DNA from: Phaeoceros laevis
Taxonomy: Eukaryota; Anthocerotophyta; Anthocerotopsida; Notothyladales
Length of the DNA: 64,000 nt
NCBI GenBank assembly: GCA_049999765.1
Contig: JBNGIQ010009446.1
Location: forward strand, 268,045 to 332,044
Reading direction: 5' to 3'
In this document: in pieces, positions 9,187 through 20,896 of the stretch
How the letters are laid out: every line of letters starts with the position of its first letter
How positions within the stretch are numbered: position 1 is the first letter of the stretch
The notes under the pieces: generated by a model
What the model saw: the letters and a program-made list of their open reading frames with translations, nothing else
Database searches by the model: none
Told to the model about the DNA's origin: nothing
Translations under genes and position numbers: made by a program

Positions 9187-10819
9187 ATGGCTACTGTGGT
9201 TGTTCCGCTGTCTTCCCCGGAGCATATCGCTGGCACCATCGCTGCTTCAATCGCTGGATTGAAGAGAAATTATTCTCAGGATGGTGAATACGGTTCAAGA
9301 TGTGAGGCCTTGACGGCCGCGCTATCACACCTATCTGACCACCTCCACCAGCTGAGGGTAAGATCTAGGCAAGTCCGGTTCTGGAGAATTTTCATACGGT
9401 TGTTGTACTACCAGGCATGAAGCATATATCGCACTAGTGTTGTAGCCTGAGCTATGAGGAGGATGTTTGGGAATTTCAGGAGGACAATGGCCAGCAGGGA
9501 GATGAGACCACAAGGATCCGCTTGCTTCTCAGGGCTCGAATATCGGCGTCTATCACGTACTCTGTCGTCCACATGCTCAATGATGAATCGCAAGTGGTGT
9601 GTTGCTGCCACCCCCCCCTGTGGCAGATGGCTTGGACAAACAGCTCAATGAAACGCGGAGCCTGGTGGAGGAGATTGCTAGCTACACCAAGGTATACGTA
9701 CGATTCTTACAAGGTTCCACTGGCACTGCAAATTGTGCGCACAACTTGAGAGAATTCCTCACAAGTGGAAAACTGTCCAGGCTACTGCGGGCGGCGGACA
9801 TAGCCAGGAGGGGAATAGACTTCCTGCGCCTGTGTCTGTTTTATCGGGAGTCTGCTGCTTGACTCTAACGACGACTCCATCTTTGGATAAGCAGCTCCAA
9901 AGGGCAGAAGAGCTCAGGTTTTCGGTCGTAGACTCGAGCCAGAGGGTGGTGTACACTGTGAAGATTAGGAACAACGATCCGACTGCTCGGTTCGGTGATA
10001 CACGATTAGCGGCAAGCATCGAAATTGAGGATGGAGGAGGGCACGGCAAGAGGGAGCTGGACATTCGACTGCCAGAGCAGCCAGAGCAGCCAGAGCAGCC
10101 AGAGCAGCCAGAGCATCCAGAGCATCCAGAGCATCCAGAGCAGGAGGGCCCTAATTACGGCCCTCGGGAGCGGAGGGCCTTCCTCTCTTGCTCTGGCTCC
10201 TTACAGGCTGAGGTGAAAAGCGTGCTGCCGAACATCGACAGGTGGCGTACCGGTCCTCCTTGAATCGGGGCTGCGACATTGCTACAGCGACAACAGAGGG
10301 ATGTGTCTTGGTACTTGCTATATGGCGGACAAGACTATTCTGTGGGGTTGCGGTTGTCAGCAAAAGTTTTCGAACTGGGTTGGAGGGAGGTCCCATTGGC
10401 ACATTCCCAGTGAAGGGAACAAAGACGGAATTCGAAACTTCCTATGTGTGTGTTGTAGAGCAGACTGGAGAGGTTCTTGCCATGTACCCCTATCGACGGC
10501 AAGAACTACTTTGTGTGGTTCGATTTATAGACGTTGGAATGCACCCCGAGTTGCGAAGAAGATCAAATTAGAAGGAGATCAAATTGAAAAAATCCAGCAT
10601 TATGATGGTAATTCCAACAAAACCCAAAATAACTATGTGGATCCCCCGGCCTTGGGGCCGACAAGTGTTCCTACTCTCCAAGAATTTAACCATGGTACAA
10701 CGAAGGAGGTGAACACGAATGAATTATTTTCCGATATTCCTTCCAACATACTTGAGGAGCTTGCATCTTCTGAAGAACACGAACTTCGGGAGGATGTTGA
10801 TGTTGAATCTCGATATTGA
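9187..10819 (+). CDS. Multi-exon member of an unrecognised gene family (probably degenerate)
   Basis: Exon 1 (9187-9357) encodes MATVVVPLSSPEHIAGTIAA and ends LSDHLHQLR at a GTAAGA donor. Exon 2 begins after TTTCAG at 9480 (EDNGQQGDETTRIRLLLRAR). A shift at the C-run near 9611 is needed to continue into GLDKQLNETRSLVEEIASY and LREFLTSGKLSRLLRAADIA. From about 9893 the text is QRAEELRFSVVDSSQRVVY, then a Gln-Pro-Glu/His-Pro-Glu repeat of 9-bp units (10065-10143), then GGQDYSVGLRLSAKVFELG and, after another shift, GTFPVKGTK and VEQTGEVLAMY. The last segment matches a broken copy at 20897-21241, and the exon 1 end matches about 43700-43755. The family is not recognised. Boundaries after exon 1 are tentative. 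Confidence 0.4.
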
Positions 10820-11107
10820 AGTGGGCTAGAAGAAAACGGATAAATCATTTGGTATGCCATAGTTGGGCACCATACATGAAATGACATTTGTTTCTAAGTT
10901 TAAAGTTTAAACACCGTTACAAATGTATCAGAGGGCTCTGTTGGTAGGGACGGGTCATATCTGAGTCCCCCTAATAATCCAGTTTTGAGGGACCCACAAC
11001 TTTAGGACCGAGTCCGAGGTCACCACTCCGCTGCCTTCTACAGTACTCGCTGTCTTACGCATAGATAAACTAATAAACTTGGGGGCCGGGTGCAGCCTTT
11101 CTGGGCA
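10820..11107. promoter_or_regulatory. 5' flank of RLK1
   Basis: Contains TTTAGGACCGAGTC and GAGGTC..CACTCC blocks that recur upstream of RLK3 (about 25890-25925) and RLK4 (about 33410-33445), so it belongs to the duplicated receptor-kinase promoter. No TATA box is assigned with confidence. Confidence 0.35.
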
Positions 11108-11488
11108 ATGGCTTCGCCCGACGGGGGTTGTCCCTGGCCTGTGCAGGAGGCTCCTTGGAGGCATGGACAAGATGTCCACCGTCAAGCTTGTTGGTTTCTT
11201 GTTGGCTGTGGCCGCTACTTACCCTCTCCAGGTCGCCGCTGGGCGGGGCTGGATTGTATCGGGCCCCAACAAGACAACATCGGGAGTGCCCTCTTGTTCC
11301 TACTGCGTCAACGTCTTGAGCACAGAGACCAATTTCACAGGAGCGACAGTGAGCATTTGGAGATGCGCTTCTTTCTATTGGAACGAGGCCAACTGGGAGT
11401 ACGATGCCACCACCAGTGCCATTCAAATTTTCGACAAGTTCAACAACAGGACTTTATGCCTGGATGCTGGAGTGCAGGACAGGTATGA
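11108..11488 (+). promoter_or_regulatory. Upstream ATG/uORF overlapping the RLK1 start
   Basis: An ATG 55 bp before the RLK1 start opens a different frame (MASPDGGCPWPVQEAPW...) and runs over the main start to 11488. The opening residues, MA(S/P)..GG..PWPVQEAPS-like, are shared by upstream ATGs in all five kinase copies, so the leader is conserved as sequence. It may restrain translation of the main frame. Confidence 0.45.
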
Positions 11489-13898
11489 TGGCCAAGTGGG
11501 CGCCATCGCCCCCTTCCGAGTCCAATTCTGCAACGCCTCCAGGCCGGAGCAGCAGTGGTTTTTGAGCGAAGACAGGAACAGCGGAACCATTCGAAGTGGG
11601 CTCACCCTGCCACCCAACGGCCAGGCCTTGTACATGGTGCGAGGAGAGTTGCCAGAAGATGCCAGATTCGATACTGGGCAGGGCTTTGGGTACTTCAGTA
11701 TCTATCTGAGCACGCAGGCTGGAAGCACGTCAGGGCCGTCATCTGTGACCCTCCAATTCACGTTCCAACCTATTGCCAACTATGTCTCCGGATTGACGTT
11801 GCGAGAAAGCTCTACACCTGAAGGGGACTACGGTGAGGGCAATGGAAACCTGGTGCGCAATGGGGGTTTTGAGAACTGCACCTTGTTGCCTGCGGATGCT
11901 CGGAGGAATTGCTCTGTGGAGAGAGCAAGCGTAGGGTGCACATCCCAAGCAAGGACGGGGAACTTGTATGAAAATGGTGAGCTGTTCAGCCTGTGCGGAT
12001 GGGGTGCCAGCAGAGGGTCAGCGAGCGTGCCAGCACCCATGTGGGTGAGCACCGACTTCGTGAACGGCACTGCTGATGGTAAGTCCAACAGTAGCATCCT
12101 TCTCGTGAAAGGAGCGAGCATCAACCAAACCATTCCGACTCGACCGGACTCTCAATATGCTTTGTCCTTCTCCTTGGCTGGCTACCTCTCTCGTACTAGC
12201 CTGCCTTCTGATTATAACGTGTTCTCTTTCTGTGACATCGGGGATCCCCAAGTGCAAGTGAAAGTGGAGTACTCGTGTGATGATGAGACCTCTGTGAGTG
12301 CTTTGTTCTACGTCCGGGAGCCCTCCAGACAGGCCAGTGATGCCAAGTGGTCCACAGAGACAGGCACCTTCAAAGCCTGCTCCTCTGGAAATGAGACAGA
12401 AATTATCATTTCCGCAGACGGACCTCGAAATGCAGCAGATGAGCATGATTGTGGACTGGTCATTGACAACGTGGTCGTGGTGCTCACAAACTTCACCACA
12501 AGGAGCCCCGGAATCAGCAGCCCAGGAAGCAGCAGCTCCTTGAAGCTGGTTGTAGGGTCTGTGGTAGCCTCTGCTACTGTCCTCCTGATAGTGCTGGGAG
12601 CTGTGGCCCTATTCTTCTATCGTTGTCGGTATGGGACTGTTCTCCATCTCAGCCCAGAAGCACAGGGCAGAGTCAAGGTTTACTCAATAAGAGAGATCCG
12701 CAGAGCCACCATGAACTTGAGCCCGGACAACTTGCTGGGAGAAGGAGGGTTCAGCACAGTTTACAAGGCACGTTTCCCAAACGGTGTCATGGGAGCAGTC
12801 AAGGTGCAGAAGACCGGTACCAATTCCAAGGCAAGTGCAACCTCGTTGTTTGCAGAAGAGGTGGCTTTGTTGCAGCAAGTCCGTCACAGGTACCTTGTCA
12901 ATCTCATTGGCATCTGCACACAACAAGGTATGCATACTTGTGTTTACAAATACCTGGAGCTGCTTTCACATTCTCTCTGTCATTCATGTATGTGACCATG
13001 CTGTTTCTTGAGTGTTGTTTCGGAAGTGTATGATATTTAAACTGTTGAGTATTGCTTGATTCCAGCACATACTAGAATTCTTTCTTTCATAGGCTCTACT
13101 TTGTTGGAACCCTGTCCAGGTACTCGGATGCTGATCTTTGACTACCTCCCCAACGGAAGCCTGGCAGACAAGCTTCATTCTACTCCTGATACTGCCACTG
13201 GGGAACCTCTCACATGGCTTTCCCGCATGAAGATAGCCTACCAGGTTGCTTGTGCGCTGGAATACCTCCACCACGGAACCAGCCCTCCCATTGTCCACCG
13301 AGACGTGAAGTCTGCCAATATTCTGCTCACAATCAGCAACGCAGCTAAGCTCGCCGACTTCGGATTGTCCAAGGCCGCCCCACCAGATGCGACACAGTTC
13401 CTCTCCGTGCAGACATCAGTGAAGGGCTCTTTCGGGTACTTGGACCCGCAGTACGTGAGGTCCGGAGTCTTCTCCTCCAAGAGCGACGTCTACAGCTACG
13501 GGGTGGTTCTGCTGGAGCTCATCACAGGCCACCCTGCCATCAAGAACGGCGACCTCCTGTCCAAATGGGCGCAGCCCTACCTGCACGGCTCCAACAGAAA
13601 CAGAGTCCACGAGCTGGTGGACCACCGGCTGCGGGAGTGGAACTCTGCAGACCTGCTGCTTCTGGTGGAACTGGTGGAGATGTGTCTGCAGGATGACGCG
13701 CAGGCCAGGCCGACGATGAAAGAGGTGGTCCTCTTCCTCACTGAACGTGATTTCAGTGGAGTCGCCCGTGCAGCTGCACCAGCTCCAAAGGATGTTAGCG
13801 ACGGGAGCTTCTTCGACGAGCAAGAGGATGTCTCATTCACGGCAAGCTTCAATGTCGAAAACTCTCGCTCCGCAGGTGGGAGCTCGGCCTCATGCTAG
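11163..13898 (+). CDS. RLK1: ricin-B/DUF642-like lectin receptor-like kinase
   Basis: Two exons, 11163-12927 and 13120-13898 (GT-AG intron of 192 bp, phase 1), give about 847 residues. Residues 1-26 are a signal peptide (KLVGFLLAVAATYPLQVAA). About 27-195 is ricin-B-like, with LCLDAG and the QxW-type PEQQWFL followed by SGTIRSGLTL. About 225-445 has NLVRNGGFENC, GASINQTIP and YALSFSLAGYL, the pattern of DUF642/galactose-binding-like folds. The membrane helix lies at about 460-486. In the kinase, the Gly loop GEGGFSTVYK is at about 525, the VAIK-type Lys is in GAVKVQK, and HRDVKSAN, DFGLSK and GYLDPQY follow. All catalytic residues of an active RD kinase are present, and a dozen N-glycosylation sequons fit a secreted ectodomain. 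The ligand is unknown; a cell-wall or microbial glycan is inference. Confidence 0.85.
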
Positions 13899-14411
13899 CA
13901 AGATCTCTATAAAAGAATGCCCTTGCCATAGCCACCTGCAAAAGAGAGATAAATCTAGCTGGACCTCCGCCTTTCTGCTGCCTTCGAATTGGCACATGCG
14001 GGCTACCTTGTAGACCAACCCCGAGCGGTAGAAATAGCCGGCTGCACTAGGAGCGCAGTGGGCGCCCTGCGAGCCGCAGCAGAGCCCTTCCAGAGCTCAA
14101 AACGTCTTCACCTGTGAGACGTCACCCTCTCGCAGGTCCTACACGGCGTCCGTCCACTGGTTGGAGAAGTGGCCCTGCGTGTCCAGCTTCTTCTGGTACT
14201 GTACACCCTGAACGTGTTCACCTGTTGCGGAGGATGATGTCAGGGAAGGAGCCAAGCACGCAAGCAACAAGCAGCAGACCTCCTATCGAGGGCTTGCTTG
14301 TCAATGGAGAGTCAACAAGGGGGGCTGGTGACCAAAAATAGCTGTCAAGTCTGAACAGGCCCCTGGCGTGAGATGCCTCCGGAATGAGATCTCATGAGCG
14401 AGGTCGTGCAT

Positions 14412-14455
14412 GTGGTCTGAAGGCATCCAGTTGAATCTGGATGCCTTCAGACCAC
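14412..14455. repeat. Perfect 19-bp hairpin
   Basis: 14412-14430 (GTGGTCTGAAGGCATCCAG) is exactly complementary to 14437-14455, with a 6-nt loop. It lies about 510 bp downstream of the RLK1 stop. The single-arm motif TGCCTTCAGACCAC also occurs after RLK4 (about 36402), but without the full palindrome. Confidence 0.8.
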
Positions 14456-14459
14456 GGCT

Positions 14460-15260
14460 GGTCCAAGCACAACGCACTAGTGTTAGTCAAAGCTGTGGCT
14501 TCGGAAAAATCCCATGCTCTCGTTTAGCATAAACTTGGGCCAAGCTAGCAAAAGCTATATGTGCTTCACCTCCAAGCCACCATAGCATTCCAGTTCCAAG
14601 TCTGGAGTGCAGAGATGTCACAAATAAAGTTGCGAGATGTCTTACTGAAGTCACAGTGTCAGGGTGATTCACGACTTTAGCTTGTTCGGCATTAGAAACC
14701 AGCTCTACTTTATGTCTCACACTTTCACATCTCCGAAGACCAGGCTGCTGGTCCACTCAAAGCATACAGTGCACTGTTGGAGAACTACCCTTGCAAACTT
14801 GCATGGTGTATAAACAGGCTGAGCATCTGCCTCGCATCCCATTGACATGAGAGGAAGCCTTCACCAGAGTCTGTTGTGTGCTCCCGTGCATGCTGCAGGG
14901 GGTGCCACTTGCACCAATTAACTCTTGGTCAGCAGTGCCATGTTGTTTGCTTGCTTGTTGCTTGAATCAGTTGGAAAAACAATCCTTGAAAAAGATTTTG
15001 TATGCTTTCTATATCAAAATTGGTGTCTGTGACTTGCCAGAATTTGACTTGCAGACGCCCAGCTTAAGATATGTTTGCAAGCTTGTCTCTAACAATTTAG
15101 AGCTAGCAATTTTAAGCTATAATTTTGTGTGTGCAAGGAGGAGATATTCCTAGCATCGAAATCACAATCCCAAGCTCGCTGCCACAACTGAGAATGTGTA
15201 CAGCTCCTTTAGAATCTGTTCAAGCCAGCCATTAATTATCCATACATCTGTGGCTTCGCC
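14460..15260. repeat. Dispersed repeat X, copy 1
   Basis: Shares ordered blocks with 29030-29790, 48070-48720 and 52330-52660: GATTCACGACTTTAG, AAACCAGCTCTACTTT, TGCTGGTCCACTCAAAG, GAGAACTACCCTTGCAAACT, GTGTGCTCCCGTGCATGCTG, a GGAGGAGA block after GTGTGCAA, and CTGAGAATGTGTACAG. No single long frame is shared by all copies, so it looks like a non-coding repeat or a very old pseudogene. Confidence 0.5.
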
Positions 15261-16064
15261 TACCCAGCCACATGCCACATATTAGCCCGTGGGACCACCA
15301 CATCCAACTTGCAAGCATGTGTCGTGTCGACTGGCTACTATCTGACTTCTTAGAAGAAAGGCTCCTACCAGTGTGTACACCAGCTACCTTGAGAAGCTTA
15401 TTCTTTCAAAACGTTGTGTCTGTCTCTTCTACACTTCTAAAGCACGTAGCTGAACAGTTGTGGAAACCTTCCGGCCAGCTACTTCTGCTGGATGACTGCT
15501 GGATGACTTTGGAGCACAAGCTGCTGGCTTCCCGTTGAGTATGTTATGATAAATACATACAGGAGTCCTAGTGATCAAACATGGGGCATGCCCAGCCATG
15601 CATGGGGAGTGGTGGACCGTACGCTCTGGGAATTCGAGAGGCGCTGCGTTAACTGCTCGGAACCATATATCTCGGCGCATTAGGAGCAGGGTAACGCAAA
15701 TGAATACCACAAGAAGGTACCGGCTTGGTGGCGTGTAAGGCGAAACTAGTTTTTTCCCGAGGTCAGAGCTGCGGTAGCTGACGCTAGCTGTTAAGCAAAA
15801 TATTCTGCGGCTGTTCAGCTACGCTTCTAAAGCACGATAGTGTAACCGGTGTCAGTCAAACTAATCTCTCTCTGTTTTTAAATTTTGCGGTCCGTAGACA
15901 AAAAAATTTCTGGGAGTAGTGACTAACCTGTGAGTGAGTCCTAAAATCGTGGGCCCGTCGAAACTGGGTTATTATTCGTACAAAGATACGAGTTCAGACA
16001 CGCATACCTCCAAACGGCACTCCTTTGCAGGCACGACAGGGGTGTATAGCCTTATAGGGCAAAA
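15261..16064. promoter_or_regulatory. 5' flank of RLK2, no gene
   Basis: No convincing gene. About 15715-15845 (GGTACCGGCTTGG, TTCCCGAGG, GCGGTAGCTGAC, CTACGCTTCTAAAGCAC) is clearly related to 40380-40530 upstream of RLK5. RLK2 and RLK5 therefore share a promoter type different from RLK1, 3 and 4. Confidence 0.45.
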
Positions 16065-16127
16065 ATGGCTTCTTCCAACGGAGGTTTTCCCTGGCCTGTG
16101 CAGGAGGCTCCTTCCAAGGAGGCATGA
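16065..16127 (+). promoter_or_regulatory. uORF of RLK2 ending on the main start (ATGA overlap)
   Basis: A 20-codon frame MASSNGGFPWPVQEAPSKEA ends with TGA at 16125-16127, which overlaps the RLK2 initiation codon at 16124-16126 as ATGA. This arrangement would allow termination-reinitiation. The peptide is similar to the reading in the other four copies. Confidence 0.5.
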
Positions 16128-18802
16128 ACATGCTGTCCACCGTCATGAAGCTGCTTGTATTCTTGTTGGCTGTGGGCGCTACTTATCCTCTTCAGGTTGC
16201 TGCTGGGCGGGGCTGGATTGTGTCGGGCCCCAACAAGACAACATCGGGAGTTCCCTCTTGTTCCTATTGCCTCAACGTCTTGAACGGACAGACCGGTAAC
16301 AATTTCACAGGAAAGACTGTGAGCATTTTGAGATGCGTTTCTTTCCATGAGAACGAGGCCAACTGGGAGTACGATGACACCACCAGTGCCATTCAAATCT
16401 TCGACTCTTCTATCAACAGGACTTTATGCCTGGATGCTGGAGCGCAGGACAGGTATGATATCGATGGCCAAGTGGGCGCCATCGAACCGTTCCGAGTCCA
16501 ATTCTGCAACTCCTCCAGGCCGGAGCAGCAGTGGTTTCTGGAGGGCGAGAACAGCGGAACCATTCGAAGTGGGCTCACCCTAGGCCTGCCTCCCAACGAC
16601 CGGGCCTTGTACATGGTGCAAGCAGAGTTGCCAGAAGATGTCCTGAAGATTAGCTAATGATTTGACGTATCTCTACTTCAGTCTCTATCTGAGCACGCAA
16701 GCTGGAAGCACGTCAAGATCTGTGACCCGCCAATTCACGTTCCAACCTGTTGCCAACTACGACTCCGGATTGAGGGTGCGAGAAAGCTCTGCATCTGAAG
16801 GGGACTACAATGGAAACCTGGTGCTCAACGGTGGGTTTGAAAGTTGCACCTTGTTGCCCACGTATGCCCGGAGGAATTGCTCTGTGGAGAGAGCAAGCTT
16901 AGGGTGCGCAACCCAAGCAATGGCGGGGAACTTGTACGAAAGTGGTGAGCTGTTCAGCCTGTGCGGATGGGGCACCAGCGGGAGCGTGCCAGCACCCATG
17001 TGGGTGAGCACCGGCTTCGTGAACGGCACTGCCGATGGTGAGTCCAACAGCAGCATCCTTCTCAGGAAAGGAGCGAGCATCCACCAAACCATTCCGACGC
17101 GACCGGACTCTCAATATGCTTTGTCCTTCTCCTTGGCTAGCTACCTCTCTAGCCTGTCTTCGGATTCTGATAATAACGTGTTCTCCTTCTGTGACCTCGG
17201 GGAGCCCAAACTGGACCTGAAAGTGGAGCTTTCTTGTGATGTGTCCTACGTGCGTGCGTCGTTCAACGTCCGGGAGCCCTCCAGACAGGCCAGTGATGCC
17301 AAGTGGTCCACAGAGACAAGCATCTTCAGAGCCTGCTCCTCTGGAAATGAGACACAAGTTATCATTTCCGCAGAGGGACCTCCAAATGCGGCATATGATT
17401 GCGGACTGGTCATCGACAACGTGGTTGTGGAACTTGTGCCCTCTCCCTACCTTCACTTCTCAGCTTCGGCCGCAGTAGTGTTAACTCTGGCGGTTTTGGT
17501 ATCTTGTGGACTGTCCCTGATGGCGCTGGGAGCTGGAGCCTGCTCATGCTGTCGCCGTCGTCGGCATGGGCCTGGGTTCCTTCTCAGCCCAGAAGCACAG
17601 GGAAGAGTTAGGGTTTTTTCAATAGGACAGATTCACAGAGCCACCCAGAACCTGAGCCAGGAAAACTTGCTGGGAGAAGGCGGGTTCAGCACTGTGTACA
17701 GGGCACGTTTCCCAGACGGTGTCATGGGAGCAGTCAAGGTGGAGAAGACCCATTCCAAGGCTCTAAATGCAACCTCGTTATTTGCAGAGGAAGTGACTTT
17801 GCTGCAGCAAGTCCATCATAAGTACCTTGTCAATCTCATAGGCATCTGCACACAACGAGGTATGTGCAGTTGTAAACTTACAACTTTGTATATGCTGTCA
17901 CCATCTTCTGTCGGCCATGCTATGTTTCAGCATTACAGTGTCTAGAGCTCATAATTCATTCATTTGTTCGTTGAAATCCTGGGCCCTAAGCTTGCTTGGT
18001 TACAAGTGCAGGTAGTAGGATGCTGGTGTTTGAGTACCTTCCTAACGGAAGCCTCGCAGACAGGCTTCATGGTGCTACCTCGAGCTTGGGCCCTCTCACA
18101 TGGCTTTCTCGCATGAAGATAGCTTACCAGGTTGCTTGTGCTCTGGAATACCTCCACCACGGAACCAGCCCTCCCATTGTTCACCGAGATGTGAAGTCTG
18201 CCAATATTCTGCTCACCGCCACAAACGGAGCCAAGCTGGCCGACTTCGGCTTGTCCAAGGCCGCCCCTCCAGATGCCACACACTTTGTCTCTGTGCAGAC
18301 AGCAGTGAAGGGCTCGTTCGGCTACTTGGACCCGCAGTACGTGAGGTCCGCGGTCTTCTCCTCCAAGAGCGACGTCTACAGCTACGGGGTGGTTGTTCTG
18401 GAGCTCATCACAGGGTTCAGGGTCATCAAGGACGGCGACCTCCTGTCCAAATGGGCGCAGCCCTACCTGCACGGCTCCAACAGAAACAGCGTCCATGAGC
18501 TGGTGGACCACCGCCTGCTGCGGGAGTGGAACTCTGCAGACCTGCTTCTTCTGGTGGACCTGCTGGAGATGTGTCTGCAGGAGGACGCGCAATTCAGACC
18601 GACGATGAAAGAGGTGGTCCTCTTCCTCGCTGAACGCGATTTCAGTGGAGTCGACCGCGCAGCTGCCCCAGCTCCAGCGGATGTGAGCGACGCGCACGCG
18701 AGCTTCTGCAACGGGGATGACGAGCAAGGGGATGTCTCATGGACGACAAGCTTCAACGACGAAAAACCTCGCCCCGCAGGTGGGAGCTCGGCCGCATACT
18801 AG
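16124..18802 (+). pseudogene. RLK2: lectin receptor-like kinase copy with 4-bp frameshift
   Basis: Same layout as RLK1: signal peptide (MKLLVFLLAVGATYPLQVAA), ricin-B-like part with LCLDAG and PEQQWFL, DUF642-like part, membrane helix and kinase. The intron is 17860-18011 (152 bp). At about 16641 the sequence GATGTCCTGAAGATTAG replaces GATGTCAGATTAG of RLK5: a 4-bp insertion that shifts the frame and gives a stop at 16655-16657, after about 177 codons. The remaining frame (from about 16660 to 18802) is intact, including the kinase motifs HRDVKSAN, DFGLSK and GYLDPQY. It either encodes only a short secreted ricin-B-like protein or is a recent pseudogene; an assembly error is possible. Confidence 0.75.
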
Positions 18803-20047
18803 TCAGCAAGATCTCTATAGGAGAATGCCCTGGCCATAGCCATCAGCAGAAGAGATAGATCTACCTGGCATGGACCGCTGCCTTCCTCCCTTCGGATCGG
18901 CGTACCCGGGGTTCCTTTGTAGAGGTCGACTGAACCCGAGCGGCAGAACCCACCTGAGAGATATCACCCCCTGAGAGATGTCACCCCCTCGCAGGCCATA
19001 CACGGCGTTCGTCCACTCGTTGGAGAAGCAGCCCTGCGGGTCCAGCTTATCCTGGTACACCCTTAACGTGTTCACCAGTTGCTGGTGCTCAACAGCAGGA
19101 CAAGCAGATGCATTCAAGGATTGTAAAACAAGGACTCCTTGAAGGAGACGTAGTACTGTGTAAGTGCTGTTGCCTCCTAAATATGTAGTGTTATGTATGT
19201 TTACCTTCTGAATGCTTGTGTAGTTGCTTAGATGGTTCAAACTGATGTTTGAGCAAGATTTGTATATATCCACTAATTTCCCCAACTCATTCTGTTGTTG
19301 CAGGAGTTTGCCTTTGTCATAAAAGAGTGGCAACTAGGCCAGGATGGCGCTAGAGTGCTAACTCCTGCAAGGGAGCTCAAGAGAGCGTGAGAGTACTGAA
19401 TGGAACTCACTTCATTCCATGGCTAGGCTCCTTTTATACTTGAAGTTAAGATTCTAGAAGTCTCCCTAACTAACAAGTGGCCCAATACAAAACTAATGCT
19501 ATGATGTGATGACACATAAGGTGTTCTAGTACCTTCTAACAGCCTTATATCCTCTTCGACTCGGCATTGCCTGACAACATTGGAAACCTCTCTGAGCTAG
19601 TGTACATGTAACTCAAGTCACCTGTTTGGCAGTAAACTGCATCCTGTTATTCCTTCAAGGATGAGCACGAGACTGGATCCTGACATCCTCTGTTCCATTC
19701 TCTTGATTTTGTTCTGAATTGCCCTGTTTACAGGAACATTCACGACAGTACATCTTTTAGGCAACTGAGGAAGCTCCAAAAACTGTACGCTGCAACTTGC
19801 CATCTGGTGCCTGCTTTTGAAGGAACTCTAGTATAACTAGTATTACTGTTTCAGGAAGTTCTAGTGCGTAAATGTAACATGTGTGTGAACCCTGTCTGTT
19901 TCTTCAGGTTTCTATATATATGATAATTAATGAGCTTACCGGCTTCATTCCTGATCAATGGCAAGGCAGGGTCAACCTGCAGTAACTGTATGTCATTGTC
20001 TTCTTTGCTGAGTTTTTGGTTTAATTAGTTCTCCAATTGAGAGATGC
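18803..20047. other. Intergenic, RLK2 3' flank and unassigned DNA
   Basis: 18803-18990 (AGATCTCTATAGGAGAATGC, GGCCATAGCCA) matches the DNA after RLK1 (about 13897) and RLK5 (about 43360), marking the end of one duplication unit. From 19100 to 20047 I see no gene, only scattered AT-rich DNA. Confidence 0.35.
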
Positions 20048-20153
20048 ATGAGCATCAAATTTGACGAAGCTGTAAGATCTTTCTGCAGGTTGCTTTATAT
20101 AGAGGACTTCACGAGCTTGCTACATCTTTGCTTACCACGGGTTTTATTACATC

Positions 20154-20549
20154 TTGCCATGGGATTTGCTACATCTTTCCGGCAGAATATATGTTCTACT
20201 GTACAGGATCCGGCCAGGGAGAGTTCTGATGCACATGAAGGAAACTCTGCACAAGGCAAAATCTTGGGAGGACATCGAGGAGCAGGTGTTTGGCTTCCTC
20301 AACGACTGGCAGCAGGAGAGCCTTCTTTCCTCCTCCGTCCACCACCACCACCACCGACTTGTTACCTTGAGGGACACTGGTCCCATTTCCTGGAAGAAAG
20401 TTGGCACCTTCCAGATGCCATTGAATGCTGTAAGGTTGCACCCCAACCGCATGACAATTGCAAGGACGTATACTGATCAAATGCCACTCGAATGCACAGT
20501 CATAATGTTGCTGCCGCCTCTTCTACCAGAAGGCGACTCCAATATGTAA
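20154..20549 (+). CDS. Unrecognised coding-like segment with His run
   Basis: A frame from about 20233 reads MKETLHKAKSWEDIEEQVFG, FLNDWQQESLL, a His run from (CAC)n, TLRDTGPISWKKVG, TFQMPLNAVRLHPNRMT and a proline-rich end to a stop at 20547-20549. Composition is protein-like, but no known domain is recognised and no splice structure could be fixed. It may be one exon of a larger gene or a relic. Confidence 0.3.
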   Translation: MPWDLLHLSGRIYVLLYRIRPGRVLMHMKETLHKAKSWEDIEEQVFGFLNDWQQESLLSSSVHHHHHRLVTLRDTGPISWKKVGTFQMPLNAVRLHPNRMTIARTYTDQMPLECTVIMLLPPLLPEGDSNM

Positions 20550-20896
20550 CATTTATAAGTTGCAACACGCCAGTTCCAGATGCTTGTCACCTTCCAAATT
20601 TAGTCTGGCCAGAAGTATCAATGTAAAGGGGGTGCACACCGCTTTGAATTTGTGGCAGAAGATCCAGACTACAAGCACAACATTACTCGCGGGCAGCTTT
20701 GAAAAACAGCTAGGACATATCCTGAGCAACGACATATCAACTATGTGCGTGCACGTTGATGCAGGGCAAACAGCAGCTCACTCCTGGCAGAGAAGCTGGT
20801 CATCTGAGCATTTGTGGTAAACAAAACACTAGGCACAGTGCACCGAAGTGAAACCAGAGGGTACCTGCCCATGGGTCTTGAGCACTTGAATTCATC

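Noticed and set aside
11070-11426. Long minus-strand ORFs opposite the kinase genes (similar ones opposite all five copies)
   Set aside because: They mirror the conserved plus-strand coding sequence and carry no domain of their own.
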